Shown one piece after another: positions 12,701 to 22,665 of a stretch of 64,000 nt of DNA (position 1 is its first letter; the number at the start of each line of letters is the position of its first letter). A model generated the notes under the pieces. The model was given only the letters and a program-made list of their open reading frames with translations, had not been told where the DNA came from and ran no database searches. The stretch is taken from contig NC_079496.1 in assembly GCF_030052815.1 (NCBI RefSeq), positions 35,427,593 to 35,491,592 on the forward strand, given 5' to 3'. The DNA comes from Hevea brasiliensis. Lineage: Eukaryota > Streptophyta > Magnoliopsida > Malpighiales > Euphorbiaceae. The position numbers and the translations under genes are program-made.

Positions 12701-13267
12701 GTGATGTAATAATTCAACTTTTAATTCTTTTTCCTTTTCTTTTTCTTCAATTTTTTTTAATAGTTCTTTAATTTAATTCTCGATTTCAAAATTTTCGTTT
12801 CTTCAATTTTATTAGACAGTTAGGTTAGGAGTCACCTCTAGGAGTGAATTGATCAAGTAGCCCCTCGCCGATCTGATCCGATTTGTAAGTAATTCAATAT
12901 TTCTTTCGGATCCCTAACCTAATTATTTAAACTGCTTAACAATTCTTTTATGTGATTTTCTCTTTTCCACTATGTTCACAATAGTCCTAAGGATCGTGGC
13001 GTCACATTTTTTGATTCAAAATTCGGGTTAAGACTGACCTCGCACTCACTTCCCAGTAAGGTTACCCATCGCTGTGACTCCTGGCTCATTTAGCCTTTTA
13101 TGTTCTGTTTTTCTTATTTATACTTAACTATCTAGCAATCACTAATTATTTTCATTCAAAGCTTATCTAGGTGTCTTAGATGTGGTTTTAATTCCTTTAA
13201 TTTTCTGGACCGACACCAGTTACTGGAACAGTGAAATATACTAGGCTATGCAAATAGGGGTGTTACA
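9744..13267 (-). repeat. 3' LTR of A (3.5 kb)
   Basis: In plus coordinates it runs from TATCACACCTTACCCC (mutated from TGTCACACC) to GGTGTTACA. It pairs with 35852-39359 over its full length and is followed on the inside by a polypurine tract. It holds a stem-loop at 10444-10461, a TTGTGCACAA palindrome near 11030, a GACATCA...TGATGTCA cluster near 12675 and the shared 'TATGGCC...CTGTTCAT' module near 11720. No gene; the small ORFs at 11319-12058 are chance frames also seen in parts of the sister LTR. Confidence 0.9.
10444..10461 (-). other. Conserved LTR stem-loop, A1 copy
   Basis: CTAAGT, a 6-nt loop, then ACTCAG: five of six pairs hold. It is the degenerate copy of a stem that is perfect at 36552-36569 and 49030-49047. 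A second inverted repeat, GGTATAA-AA-TTATACC, lies at 10334-10349. Confidence 0.55.
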
Positions 13268-13281
13268 ATTCTCCCTCCCTT
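13268..13281 (-). other. Polypurine tract of A
   Basis: The minus strand reads AAGGGAGGGAGAAT directly before the 3' LTR, the expected site for plus-strand priming. Confidence 0.8.
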
Positions 13282-14895
13282 AAAATAAATTTCTTCTCGA
13301 AATTTCACCTGGTATTAGTTTCTGAATAGCTGTGGGTGCTGCCTCCTCATGTCCTCCTCATGTTCCCAAGTAGCCTCCTAGCCTGAATGATGGTTCCACA
13401 GCACCTTTACCAACGGTATTTGCTTATTTCGTAGATACTTCAGCTCATAAGCCAGAATCTCTATGGGTTCTTCTTCATATGTGAGGTTTGGATTTACTTC
13501 AATTTCTTCCACTGGTAACACATGAGATGGGTCAGATCTGTACCTCCTCAACATAGACACATGGAAGACGTTATGTATCTTCTCCAACTCTGGAGGTAGT
13601 GCCAAATGGTATGCCAAAGGACCTACTCTTTTCAAAATCTCATATGGTCCGATAAAACGAGGACTTAGTTTCCATTTTCTGCCAAATCTCATAATTTTCT
13701 TCCAAGGGAAAACCTTGAGGAATACTTTCTCACCCACTGCATACTCAATGTCTCGCTTATTCAGATCAATATAGGACTTCTAACAATCTGATGCAGCCTT
13801 GAGTCAATCTCTAATCAATCTGATTTTCTCCTCTGTTTGCTAAACAATTTCTGGCCCAAGCATCTTTCTTTCGCCCACTTCATCCCAACACAAAGGAGTT
13901 CTGCACTTTCTGCCATACAAAGCTTCATATGGAGGCATCCAAATGCTTGATTGATAGCTATTGTTGTAAGCAAACTCAATCAAAGGCAAGTGTGTGTCCC
14001 AACTGCCCTCAAACTCAATCACACAAGCCCGTAGCATGTCCTCCAATATCTGAATTATTGTCTTAGACTGGCCATCTGTCTGTAGGTGGAATGTCGTGCT
14101 GAAGTTTAATCTAGTTCCTAGGGCTCTCTAAAGATTACCCCAGAATCTAAAAGTGAACCTAGGATCTCTATCGGATACAATCGATACTGGCACTCCATGC
14201 AACCTCACAATCTCATCTATGTACAACTTGGCCAATCTTTCCAGGCTATAGTCCATCCAGATAGGCAGAAAGTGAGCAAACTTGGTCAGTTTGTCAATTA
14301 TAACCCATACTGCATCATGACTCTTCTGTGTCCTCAGAAGTCCCATCACAAAATCCATAGTTATCCATTCTCATTTCCATTCAGGCACTAGTAATGGATG
14401 TAATAAACCAGCTGTTACTTGATGTTCTGCCTTCACTTGTTGACAAGTTAGGCATTTAGAGACAAAATCAGCTACATCCCTTTTCATACCCATCCACCAG
14501 TAATGCTCCTTTAACCCTTTATACATTTTAGTGCCACTAGGGTGCATAGCAAAAGGAGACTCATGTGCTTCCTTCATAATGATTTGTCTCAAGCCAACAT
14601 CATTAGGAATGCACATTCTGCCCTGGTGTAGCAGTAGACCGTCATCTCTTACTAAGAATTCTGGTTTCTTGCCCTGTCTGACTTCTTCTAATAGCTTCTG
14701 ATATTTTTGATCATTCTGAGTAGCCATTCTGATTTGATCAATCAACACTGGCTGTACATGCCAGGCAATTGTTGTCTGCCCCTCATCATTAGTCTCTAAG
14801 TTGGCATGCAATGCTCTCAACTCATGTATCATAGATAAAGGAGAAACTCTTAGACTTGCCATAGTCTTGCGACTTAAGGCATTAGCTACCACATT
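13282..14895 (-). pseudogene. A pol: integrase and C-terminal chromodomain, broken
   Basis: On the minus strand, the N-terminal zinc region (HPSGTKMYKGLKEHYWWMG ... KCLTCQQVK) is followed by the rve core: MDFVMGL with the first Asp, SDRDPRFT with the second, and HLQTDGQSKTIIQ at the glutamate site, where Lys replaces Glu. Then come the [10 protein letters not shown] and FIGPYEILKRVG regions. The C-terminus, PIEILAYELKYLRNKQIPLV ... EATWEHEEDMRRQHPQLF (about 13450-13320), is a chromodomain, which in chromoviruses steers integration to heterochromatin. A TAG at 13378-13380 splits the chromodomain; A3 is readable there. Several other stops (near 14370, 14127 and 13839) break the frame. Confidence 0.88.
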
Positions 14896-15303
14896 AGCTT
14901 TCCCTGGCTGATAGTCTATTAGACAATCATAGTCTTTTATTAACTCTAACTATCTCCTCTGTCTCAAATTCAACTCCTTCTGAGTACCCAAATACTTCAA
15001 ACTCTTATGATCAGTGTAGATGTAGCACTTCTCCCCATACAAATAGTGTCTCCAGATCTTAAGAGCAAATACAATAGCTGTAAGCTCCAAGTTATGTGTT
15101 GGATAATTCCTCTCATGCGTTTTCAGCTAGCATGATGCATATGCAATGACATTCTGATCTTGCATCAGTGCACAGCCTAAACCATTGTGAGAAGTATTGC
15201 TATAAACTGTATATTCTTTACCCGAGATGGGTAAAGTAAGGACTGGAGCTTCTGTCAAACATCTCTTCGGTTCATCAAAACTCTACTGGCATTTATCCGT
15301 CCA
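14880..15303 (-). pseudogene. A pol: RNase H, broken
   Basis: The frames give PVLTLPISGKEYTVYSNTSH, then NGLGCALMQDQNVIAYAS, then [20 protein letters not shown] and [12 protein letters not shown], ending in VVANALSRK. These are the RNase H blocks of plant chromoviruses, which degrade the RNA template during reverse transcription. The first catalytic Asp (usual VYSDAS) is Asn here (AAT for GAT), and stops lie near 15288, 15128 and 14952. Confidence 0.82.
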
Positions 15304-16314
15304 TTAAAATTTCACATCCTTCCGAAGCAACTTGGTCAGTGGAGAAGCCAACATAGAAAATCCCTTTACAAATCGGTGGTAATATCCAGCTAAACCCAGA
15401 AAACTGCGAATTTCTGTGACATTCCTGGGTGGCTTCCAATTAAGGATAGCTTCTATCTTGCTGGGATCTACTTTAATACCTTCTGCCGATACTATGTGCC
15501 CCAAGAAGGATATTTCCTTTAGCCAAAACTCACACTTTGACAATTTTGCATATAACTGTTTCTCCCTCAAAGTTTGTGGCACAATCCTTAGATGTCTATC
15601 ATGCTCTTTTGCACTCCTCGAATAGACCAATATAATGAATACCACCACAAACTGATCGAGGTATGGTCTGAAGATAGTGTTTATTAGATCCATAAAAGCA
15701 GCTGGAGCATTGGTTAACCCGAATGGCATGACCAGGAACTCATAATGGCCATATTGAGTTCTAAAAGCAGTTTTAGGGATACTCTGCACTTGCATCTTTA
15801 ACTGATAATAACCTGATCTCAGGTCAATTTTGGAGAACACAACTGCACCCCTTAACTGATCAAACAAGTCATCAATGCGGGGCAATGGGTATCTGTTCTT
15901 TATTGTCACCTTATTCAACTGCCGGTAATCAATGCATAAGCGGAGAGTGCCATCTTTCTTCTTAACAAATAACACTGGCGCTCCCCAAGTTGACACACTA
16001 GGGCGAATGAAGCCTTTATCAAGCAGTTCTTACAACTGTATCTTCAACTCTTTCAATTCTACTGGTGCCATTCTATATGGTGTTATGGAGATTGGGTCCA
16101 CACCAGGCATGACATCAATCTCAAACTGCACCTCTCTTTCCAGAGGTAATCCTGGCAACTCATCAGGGAACACATTCGAAAAGTCGCATACTGTAGGAAT
16201 GTCTCTCAATACTGAACTTCCCACTTGGGTGTCTATCACATGTGCAAAGTATGTTTCACACCCCTTTCTAATCATCTTTCTGGCTAATGCAGCTGAAATG
16301 ATATTTGATGGCAA
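15304..16314 (-). pseudogene. A pol: reverse transcriptase, catalytic Asp pair deleted
   Basis: A long stretch reads PTVCDFSNVFPDELPGLP (gypsy pre-RT), then [54 protein letters not shown] and [17 protein letters not shown]. The active site should read VVVFIDDILVYS but is [10 protein letters not shown] (about 15625-15655): six bases coding the two metal-binding Asp are gone with the frame kept. The connection region [21 protein letters not shown] and [12 protein letters not shown] follow. One stop at about 16030 splits the segment. Confidence 0.88.
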
Positions 16315-16319
16315 TAGTT

Positions 16320-16740
16320 GCCTTTCCCCGTGTATTATTACATCACCGTATAGAGGGAGACCAAAAGTGACTGTCTTTAGTTGCAGTCAATCATTGCATG
16401 GTGCCTGGCTAACCAATCCATGCCCAAGATGATATCATAATCTCTGAAGGGCATTTTAATCAAATCTGATTGAAAAGTGTGTCCTTGGATCACCAAAGGA
16501 CAATCTCTATAAATTCTATTGACCCAGACCTCTTATCCTATCAGACTAGTTACTAGCACCTCAAAACCCATTTTGACACGCGGAATCGCAAGGGAACTGA
16601 TGATGCTAGCACTAACAAACGAATGGGTAGAACTCGGGTCAAACAGTACAAATACATCTTGATCAGAGATAGAGAATGTACCAGCCATAATGTCTGAAGT
16701 TTCACCTTCTTCCCACTGTCTCATAGTGTAGACTCTAACC
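16320..16740 (-). pseudogene. A pol: aspartic protease, broken
   Basis: MAGTFSISDQDVFVLFDPSS-THSFVS matches the retroviral-type protease start of Tekay elements, which usually reads LFDSGATHSF; here D-S-G is D-P-S, so the catalytic motif is damaged. DIILGMDWLARHHAMIDC (about 16430-16370) is the second conserved block. Stops at about 16533 and 16390 interrupt it. Confidence 0.82.
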
Positions 16741-17038
16741 GGAGCACTCCCTTATTCTAACTGGTTTACTGTACCCTCACTGCCAAAAGTGCTGCCTCTA
16801 CCTCTGCCTCTTCCTCTGCTAACTGGTTATGAACCTTTAGTAGCAGAACTCTGAATGGATTATTCTACAATGTTAGGAGCTAGCCCAAATCTACGGGCGC
16901 AGGTGCAGTCCTTAGCAAGATGGCCCGTGCTCCTACAGTTAAAACAGGCTCCTGAAGCCCAATAATATATCCCACTATGGGTCTTGCCACATGTTTCACA
17001 AGGGCGGGGAGGGTAAGAACTCCTAGACATCTGCTGAC
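16741..17038 (-). pseudogene. A gag C-terminus with zinc knuckle
   Basis: The minus strand from the E insertion reads CETCGKTHSG, then ACFNCRSTGHLAKDC (about 16955-16908), a complete C-x2-C-x4-H-x4-C knuckle, followed by a basic Arg/Gly stretch. It joins the gag frame at 34747-35662 once E is removed. Nucleocapsid knuckles bind the element's RNA. Confidence 0.82.
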
Positions 17039-17043
17039 CAGAC
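17039..17043. repeat. Target site duplication of E (left)
   Basis: CAGAC here and at 34742-34746 flanks E exactly; this is the cleanest sign that E is an intact insertion. Confidence 0.95.
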
Positions 17044-17646
17044 TGTCGACACTATATTTTGGCCGATCCCCAAAATCAATAAAACTTTGAAGCCGATCTC
17101 TGGTACTAGGTCTCCTCTGGACAGTTAATTACATTTCCGATCCTTCTTTGATAGGTAGTCATTATTCCGATCTCTCCTTAAAGGGAAGTGAATCAACGCT
17201 AAGTCCTTACATTCGTCAAAGCTCCGCCGATCTCTCAAAACATTTACCGAACTCTCAAACCCGCTGTCGAATTTCCGGACCTGTCGAGTATATTCCTGAT
17301 CTCTGTTGATAAAATGAACTGGCAATAGATCTTTTCCTACCTGTTTTATTACCGACCTCCTTTCCAAAAGTTTAAGAGCTAAAGTTTTGGTTCGATTTAG
17401 TGAGGGTTCAGATCTTAAGTGTTCGAGCTAAATTTTCAATCAAGTTCCGTTCAGCATTTCCTCCCTACCGATCTCATGCTTAAAGTGCTTTCCGATCTCT
17501 CATACTTAGATTAATAATCACGTTTAGTTTTTGTTTTGCTGTGCTCATACAATCAAATACTCAGACAAACAATGGTTTAAAATTTTCCGATCACAATCAT
17601 TCATTGAACAAAGAGGCATTTCATTTCATATCATAATTTGTACAAG

Positions 17647-18200
17647 TTATTCGGCTGGGGGATCACCCCCAGCCTGATCTACATTTGGCTCACTCACTCT
17701 CTCTCCCTCTGGTTCAGCTTCCTCTTCACTATCTTCGCCGTCGCCCTCGGGAGCCAGGTCGTCCATCCAGGAGAAGTCCTCTTCAGGGTAGCGCTTTTGG
17801 AGTTCGGCCAAGAGGTCCTTGTGAGCATTCACATAGGCTCCGGCTATCCCTGTCACCATCTCTTCATCTTTCGCCTTAAGCTCCTCGTCTTTCTCCTTAA
17901 GCTCTTCGATGAGTTGGGCGACCTGAGCGGCTTCGTTGGCCTGAAGTGCCTGGACTTCTCTGAGAGCCCGTTCTCTTTCAGCCAGGTCACGAGACTTCTC
18001 GGCCAGCTGGTCTTCATGGTACTTCGCCCGTCCCTCGACTTGAGATATATAATCCCGAGCGGATGAGAGTTGGGATCGGAGGGAAGCCAATTCCTGATTT
18101 TTCTTCCCGACCTCCTTACCTGCACGAATCTTTTCCCGAATCATGGTCCGTTCACTGACACTCCACGCTTAGGCTCATGGTTCGAGTCAAGATATCATCG
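17647..18200 (-). CDS. Antisense gene in E 5' LTR: C-terminal coiled-coil part
   Basis: A 165-codon open frame on the minus strand, ending TAA at 17647-17649. It opens with MIREKIRAGKEVGKKNQEL, continues as a long charged heptad-like stretch (LAEKSRDLAERERALREV; LIEELKEKDEELKAKDEE), then a conserved tail KRYPEEDFSWMDDLAPEG and an acidic end. This arrangement (N-terminal gypsy-type transposase domain, coiled coil, short acidic end with a hydrophobic-aspartate motif) is what I know from plant 'putative gypsy type transposon' proteins. The copy in the 3' LTR shows the natural upstream extension (LNVECLVNQTMIREKIQRL), so the Met here is probably not the true start. Function unknown; coiled coil suggests self-association. 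Confidence 0.65.
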
Positions 18201-18564
18201 AGACCATTCCGGATAGCTGTCCGATCCTCTTGAAAGAAGATGGTAGATCCTGGGACTTTGGCAAAATCGGAGTTCTCCCTAACGATCGGTTATTCTTCAA
18301 GCGATCGATCAAGATTCGAGCGCCACGAGAAGAGGTCCTCCTGGAAGATTGAGAAGGCTCCTTCCGTGCTTGGAATAATCGAGAGAGGCGGGCTGCTCTT
18401 CGATCTAGGAGGAGATCGGACGGCTTCAGTGGTCGGCGGACCGAAGGTTGAGGCGGGTCTCTTTGTATCTCCCTGTGTTCGTGACCGGTGTTTGAAGTCA
18501 TTCCAACGCTTCATCTCTTTTATCTTAGGAGATCTCTCTTCTTTCTTTCGCTTTCCTAGAACCT

Positions 18565-19475
18565 TCACCACCCGCCATACCGCACGTAAAAGAGGTTAGT
18601 GAGATCGCTAAGGTCCCGAATCGAGATATAGAAAATACCAATGCCGAGGTCGAGCGGAAGTTCGCGATCTCGGCCGGTGATCGATTGCATGGTCCAATGG
18701 TGCGATTCGGCGATCACCGCATTTGGACAGAATATTTTAGAGTGGCGGCACGACTTTTCAGCTCCATCACTATTAAGCTTTCCTCTTGACTCGTGGTAAT
18801 GTGCTTCGGAAGCGGGGCCCCGTACCACCACTACGAGGAAAGTCCTCAAAGCGGCTCGGATCTTTACTCCTCGGAATGAAGAACCGGTTCTTCCAATTCT
18901 TAAGGGATGAGGCGGATCGGAAAAGAGTCCGCAATGAGGCTTCGCCTGAAAGAACCAGTGTTCGTCATCCTTTCGGCGAGTTAGTCTGTGCAGCTCGGCG
19001 AACACCATAGACCTCGGAAAGCAACCAAGATCCGCCACGAGTTGGGGTGGATTTGAACAATGGATGCTCGGTGAAGTTTTAGGACCTCCTTATAGAAATC
19101 GTCTAGAGGGAATCTCAGACCGGCCTTTAACTGTTCCTCGTACACCATAATCATGTCATCCTCTTCAAAAGAATGATCGACATGAAGATCGCCATGGCAC
19201 TTGATCAGCTCATATGAATCAGGACAAATATTGTATTCTTGAACAAACGATTGTAGATCGGATTCTCGAAGAACCGACGGAAGCTCGTCTATAGGAAGGG
19301 TCTCTCTCCTTGAAGTAGGTGCAAGCCTTGATAGTATGACCCGTCCCCGACCTCGAGCAGAGACCCTAGGGGGTTTAGGTTGCGTGCTTGGTCCGACTAC
19401 CTCTTCTTCATCGGAAGACCATGAGAACTGAATGGAAGGAGGGCTCGCCGCTCTCTGACCTTCGGCACCGCTCAT
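18565..19475 (-). CDS. Antisense gene in E 5' LTR: N-terminal gypsy-type transposase domain (PF04195-like)
   Basis: ATG at 19475-19473, 160 bp after an antisense TATA box. The frame starts MSGAEGQRAASPPSIQFS, has an acidic and basic linker, then LRESDLQSFVQEYNICPD, and the family-typical RFPLDDFYKEVLKLHRASI followed by QIHPNSWRILVAF. That frame stops at 18981; the homology continues in the next frame (FPRSMVFAELHRLTRRKDDE, HWFFQAKPHCGLFSD) and is shifted again near 18920. So an intron or single-base errors must be assumed, and the reading is not intact as it stands. The family is named for gypsy elements, but no transposase activity is established. Expression and role are unknown. Confidence 0.65.
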
Positions 19476-19633
19476 TTTCAAAAGAAACAAAGAACTTAAA
19501 CTAAAAAGAGGATCAAAGCCCTTACCGGAGTCTGATCGGCGTCGGAAGAACTTGAGAAAGCGAGAGAACTTCGAAGTTGTAAGCAGGGGATTGAAAATGG
19601 AATGAGAGAACAACTGGCCAACCCTCCCACCCC

Positions 19634-19641
19634 TATTTATA
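19634..19641 (-). promoter_or_regulatory. Antisense TATA box for the LTR gene (5' LTR)
   Basis: The minus strand reads TATAAATA followed by a GGGGTGGGAGGG leader; the ATG is 160 bp downstream. The same box is at 31355-31362 in the 3' LTR. Confidence 0.6.
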
Positions 19642-19924
19642 CTAGTCCGAGCATTTAATGCTCGCAAGGTTCTAGGCTGCGCATCGATTGGTGGGACTCG
19701 ACAGCTGTTCTGACACTTCTCTCAAATATCCGAATGTTCAGAGATCGGTTAATTAGAGATCGGCATAATAAGTTAAATATTTTGAATAAAGGATCAGTTA
19801 AGTGTCATTCAGGTAAAGAACCAGATCGGATAACCACATTAGAGATCGGAAAATAATCAATGCAAAATAATAAGATGATAACCGACAAAATAAAGTCTTT
19901 ATTTTCAAAAGTTCGGATTACATC

Positions 19925-20125
19925 ATTTGGGCGATCTCTAGGGATCGGATTACACTAACATTGGATCACATCATTTCTGTGATCTCTAGAGATCGGATTG
20001 CATTGAAAATAAAATACATCATTTGGGCGATCTCTAGGGATCAGACTACAATTGGGCAATCTTTAGAGATCTGATTACATTTTAGGATTACATCATTTGG
20101 GCGATCTCTAGAGACCGGTGGAACA
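19925..20125 (+). repeat. Short imperfect repeats with GATCTCTAGAGATC palindromes
   Basis: About five units of roughly 30-60 bp share ACATCATTTGGGCGATCTCT then AGGGATCGGATTACA. GATCTCTAGAGATC is a perfect 14-bp palindrome. Copy in the 3' LTR at about 31635-31835. The block lies between the two antisense units. Confidence 0.75.
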
Positions 20126-20169
20126 TCCTATCTAAAAGGCCTATGTCAAAGCCTAGTCTTGTGGCTGAA

Positions 20170-20499
20170 TCAAAAGATGTGTTCGATCAGGAGACCGACT
20201 ATTGACATCGGACAGATGTACAGCTCAGATGGGGTGATTATGACTCCCATGAAGATGAGAGACATCGTCACCGATGTTACCACTCGAAACCGACCCGCTG
20301 TCGGAACACCCAATGTGGAGGAAAGACGCTGTCGGAACACCCAATGCGGTGAAGCGAATGAACTTCGGTTGAGCGACTCGAGATCGGTAAAGCGAGGTCC
20401 GCAATCTGGTCGGTCAAATCCAGTTCTCTCACCATCGTAAGTTAAGGTCATGCGATCACCGGGATCATAAATTTTCATTCGGTGAGTAAAGGAGTCCAT
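20170..20499 (-). CDS. Second antisense ORF in E LTR, unknown
   Basis: A 109-codon minus-strand frame from a true ATG at 20499 (MDSFTHRMKIYDPGDRM), ending IIEHIF-like at 20170. A TATATATA box lies at 20615-20622, 116 bp upstream. I recognise no domain. In the 3' LTR the ATG and first 30 codons are kept (32222) but indels change the frame, so selection for the protein is doubtful; it may be a leader exon of an antisense transcript. A direct repeat (GCTGTCGGAACACCCAATG, twice near 20298-20345) sits inside it. Confidence 0.3.
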   Translation of the reverse strand: MDSFTHRMKIYDPGDRMTLTYDGERTGFDRPDCGPRFTDLESLNRSSFASPHWVFRQRLSSTLGVPTAGRFRVVTSVTMSLIFMGVIITPSELYICPMSIVGLLIEHIF

Positions 20500-20614
20500 C
20501 GGAAAAAGATCAAAGCCACAGTTATGGCCAGAACTTCCACGGGCGGCTAGAAACAGGGTAAGTAAGAAAGGAAGAGAGGAAAGTCGGATGAAGAAAATGT
20601 CTCCGTCGGCGGGG

Positions 20615-20622
20615 TATATATA
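20615..20622 (-). promoter_or_regulatory. Second antisense TATA box in E LTR
   Basis: TATATATA on the minus strand, followed by an ATG at 20499. Conserved in the 3' LTR at about 32339-32346. With the sense TATA at 21218 it would form a divergent promoter pair about 600 bp apart. Confidence 0.45.
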
Positions 20623-21217
20623 GGGGAATGGGCATTTAATGTCGGCGGAAGCAAGCGGTTGACGCTTGAGAATCGAGATGTAATTAATGCTTGGACCGAA
20701 TCAGGTCGATTAAGGGATAATAGAGATCGGAGATAGGAGATCGGCATGAGAGATCGGAATAGCAGCTAGGTGAGAGATCGGAAGACAAAAGAATAAGACA
20801 AATCCCAATAACCGTCGTCGAGAATCGGTAGAGGTAGTTAAAGCGTGGCAGACGAGATCCCCACCGCACGCCTAAGAATCGCCCGCAATGCTGACAGGTG
20901 CCAGGGTATGTCATGACAGTCCTGTACATCCCAATCTCCACCGTTGATCCCACTTGTAAGGACAAACCCGGAACCCTTAGATCAAGAGAGAAGACGACAA
21001 TACCAGCGTCTTTCACTCTTAGCCCTCGGATCGTTCCGGACAAGGAAATTTGGGACCGTCAGATGGAAAGAAGAAAAGGACAAATATTATGAAGAGTGAT
21101 CTCAACCATTCATTTCGATTCTCTTTAATTCCTGAACCTCCGATCATGTCCTTCGTGATCTCGACCCTCCATCTCCCTCAAATAAATCCTGACCCTTCAC
21201 GAAGAGCATCCGATTCC

Positions 21218-21225
21218 TATAAATA
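21218..21225 (+). promoter_or_regulatory. Sense TATA box of E (5' LTR)
   Basis: TATAAATA with CCTGCATG downstream, repeated at 32941-32948 in the 3' LTR. It lies 4.17 kb into the LTR, giving U3 of about 4.2 kb and R+U5 of about 1.8 kb. Confidence 0.65.
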
Positions 21226-22319
21226 CCTGCATGAAAAACTGTTCAGGGGACGGAGGGAAAAATAGACAAGAGGCTGTTATTATAGCAGAGGAACTCTGAA
21301 ATTTCATTTAGTTTGCTACTCTGCTACTTAGAAGTGTCAATTAAAAGACTTTTGAAACTAGTTTTCCGAAGTGTTTTTCTTGAAAAGATTCTGAATACTG
21401 GAACTCTACATTTCCAGTTTGTTCATTATCTGGTCACACTCTCACTTTCAGCCTTTTATCATCTCTGTTTTCATTGTCCAAGCTCAACTTCATTCCACTC
21501 GGTTCTTTTCATCTTGATCTGATCGCATTTTAGCTAAGCACCCTCCAGTTCACGAGGAACACCACCCCTCAGGCCAATCACTCCGTTGCCTTGTCACTAT
21601 TTGACACCCCATAGTTATTTTAGTAGATTTGGCTCCTTACAGGTAAGGGCTCATACTACTGTTTTATTAAGTGCTTACATTTACTTTCTGCATTTTCTTT
21701 GTTCTTCTCACATCTGTGACTTTCTACTTTTGCACAAACGATCCCCAAAGAATGTTACTGTAAGAGCTCATATCACTGTTTTATCGAGTGTCTGCATTTA
21801 CTTTCCGCATTTTCCTGTGTTCTTCTTACATCTGCAACTTTCTTCAAGACTATTTTTGCACAAACGATCCCTAAAGAATGACACTCCCAAATCATCTATT
21901 TAGTGATCAGTTCATTTTTGTTAATCTTCATCTTTTTTGAAAGCAAGTTTTCTAACTCCTAGCAGTATGTAAGTGGTTGGGTAAACGTGAGTAATCGCAA
22001 CTTAGGGTCTCTTTTAAAAGAGAACATGAATAACACGTCGGGAAGATAGCCAAACTATTAGGCCGACGTAAACGACAATTCGACAAAGATGTTATAAAGG
22101 GAATAAGACCAAAGTAAGCGAAGCAGTAGATCGGTCATTAATAGATATTGGTAAAATGAACGCATGGAAGGTCGGTTAATCAAGTCTAGTTTTCCCTATC
22201 TAGTCAAAAGGTATCGAGAAGCCTTATCCCCAGCATCTTAGAACGCCAGAATCCTTAGCTTTAGGTTCTTATGTCATGTAGTTGAAATTAAAAATCCGGG
22301 AGATCGGAGAAATCCCTTC

Positions 22320-22665
22320 CGTGCTCTGTTAATCGAAAGAGATCGGAAGAGAGTTCTTATCTGGTCTCAATCCAAAATTTTAATAAACGTAATAGAGATC
22401 GGAGGAGAGTTCTTATCCGGTCTCCCTTCAAAATTTTAATAAACATTAAATAGGGATCGGAGGAGAGTTCTTATCCGGTCTCAACTCAAAACATTAATAA
22501 ATAACTCTAAAGGAGATCGGAGGAGGGTTCTTATCCGGTCTCCCCTCAAAATTTTAATAAATAACTTAAAAGAGATCGGAGGAGGGTTCTTATCCGGTCT
22601 CCCCTCAAAATTTTAATAAACAACTTAAAAGAGATCGGAGGAGGGTTCTTATCCGATTCTCACAC
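22320..22665 (+). repeat. 59-bp tandem array in E U5 (5' LTR)
   Basis: Six units, each with GAGATCGGAGGAGAGTTCTT, then ATCCGGTCTC, then a TCAAAATTTTAATAAA tail. The TTAATAAA tails could act as polyadenylation-like signals. The same array is at about 34040-34385. Confidence 0.9.

Noticed and set aside
17685..17879. Plus-strand frames opposite the antisense gene (for example 17638-18066 and 17685-17879)
   Set aside because: They are shadows of the coiled-coil frame; the residue patterns (Leu/Ser-rich) mirror its Glu/Lys codons.
19036..19038. Start codons of several minus-strand frames, such as the one at 19038
   Set aside because: That codon is GTG; nuclear plant genes start at ATG, so these frame starts are not taken as translation starts.
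22335..22350. AGATCGGAAGAG looks like the start of an Illumina adapter
   Set aside because: It is one variant of a repeated GAGATCGGAGGAGAGTTCTT unit present six times per LTR and in both LTRs at matching places, with no adapter continuation.
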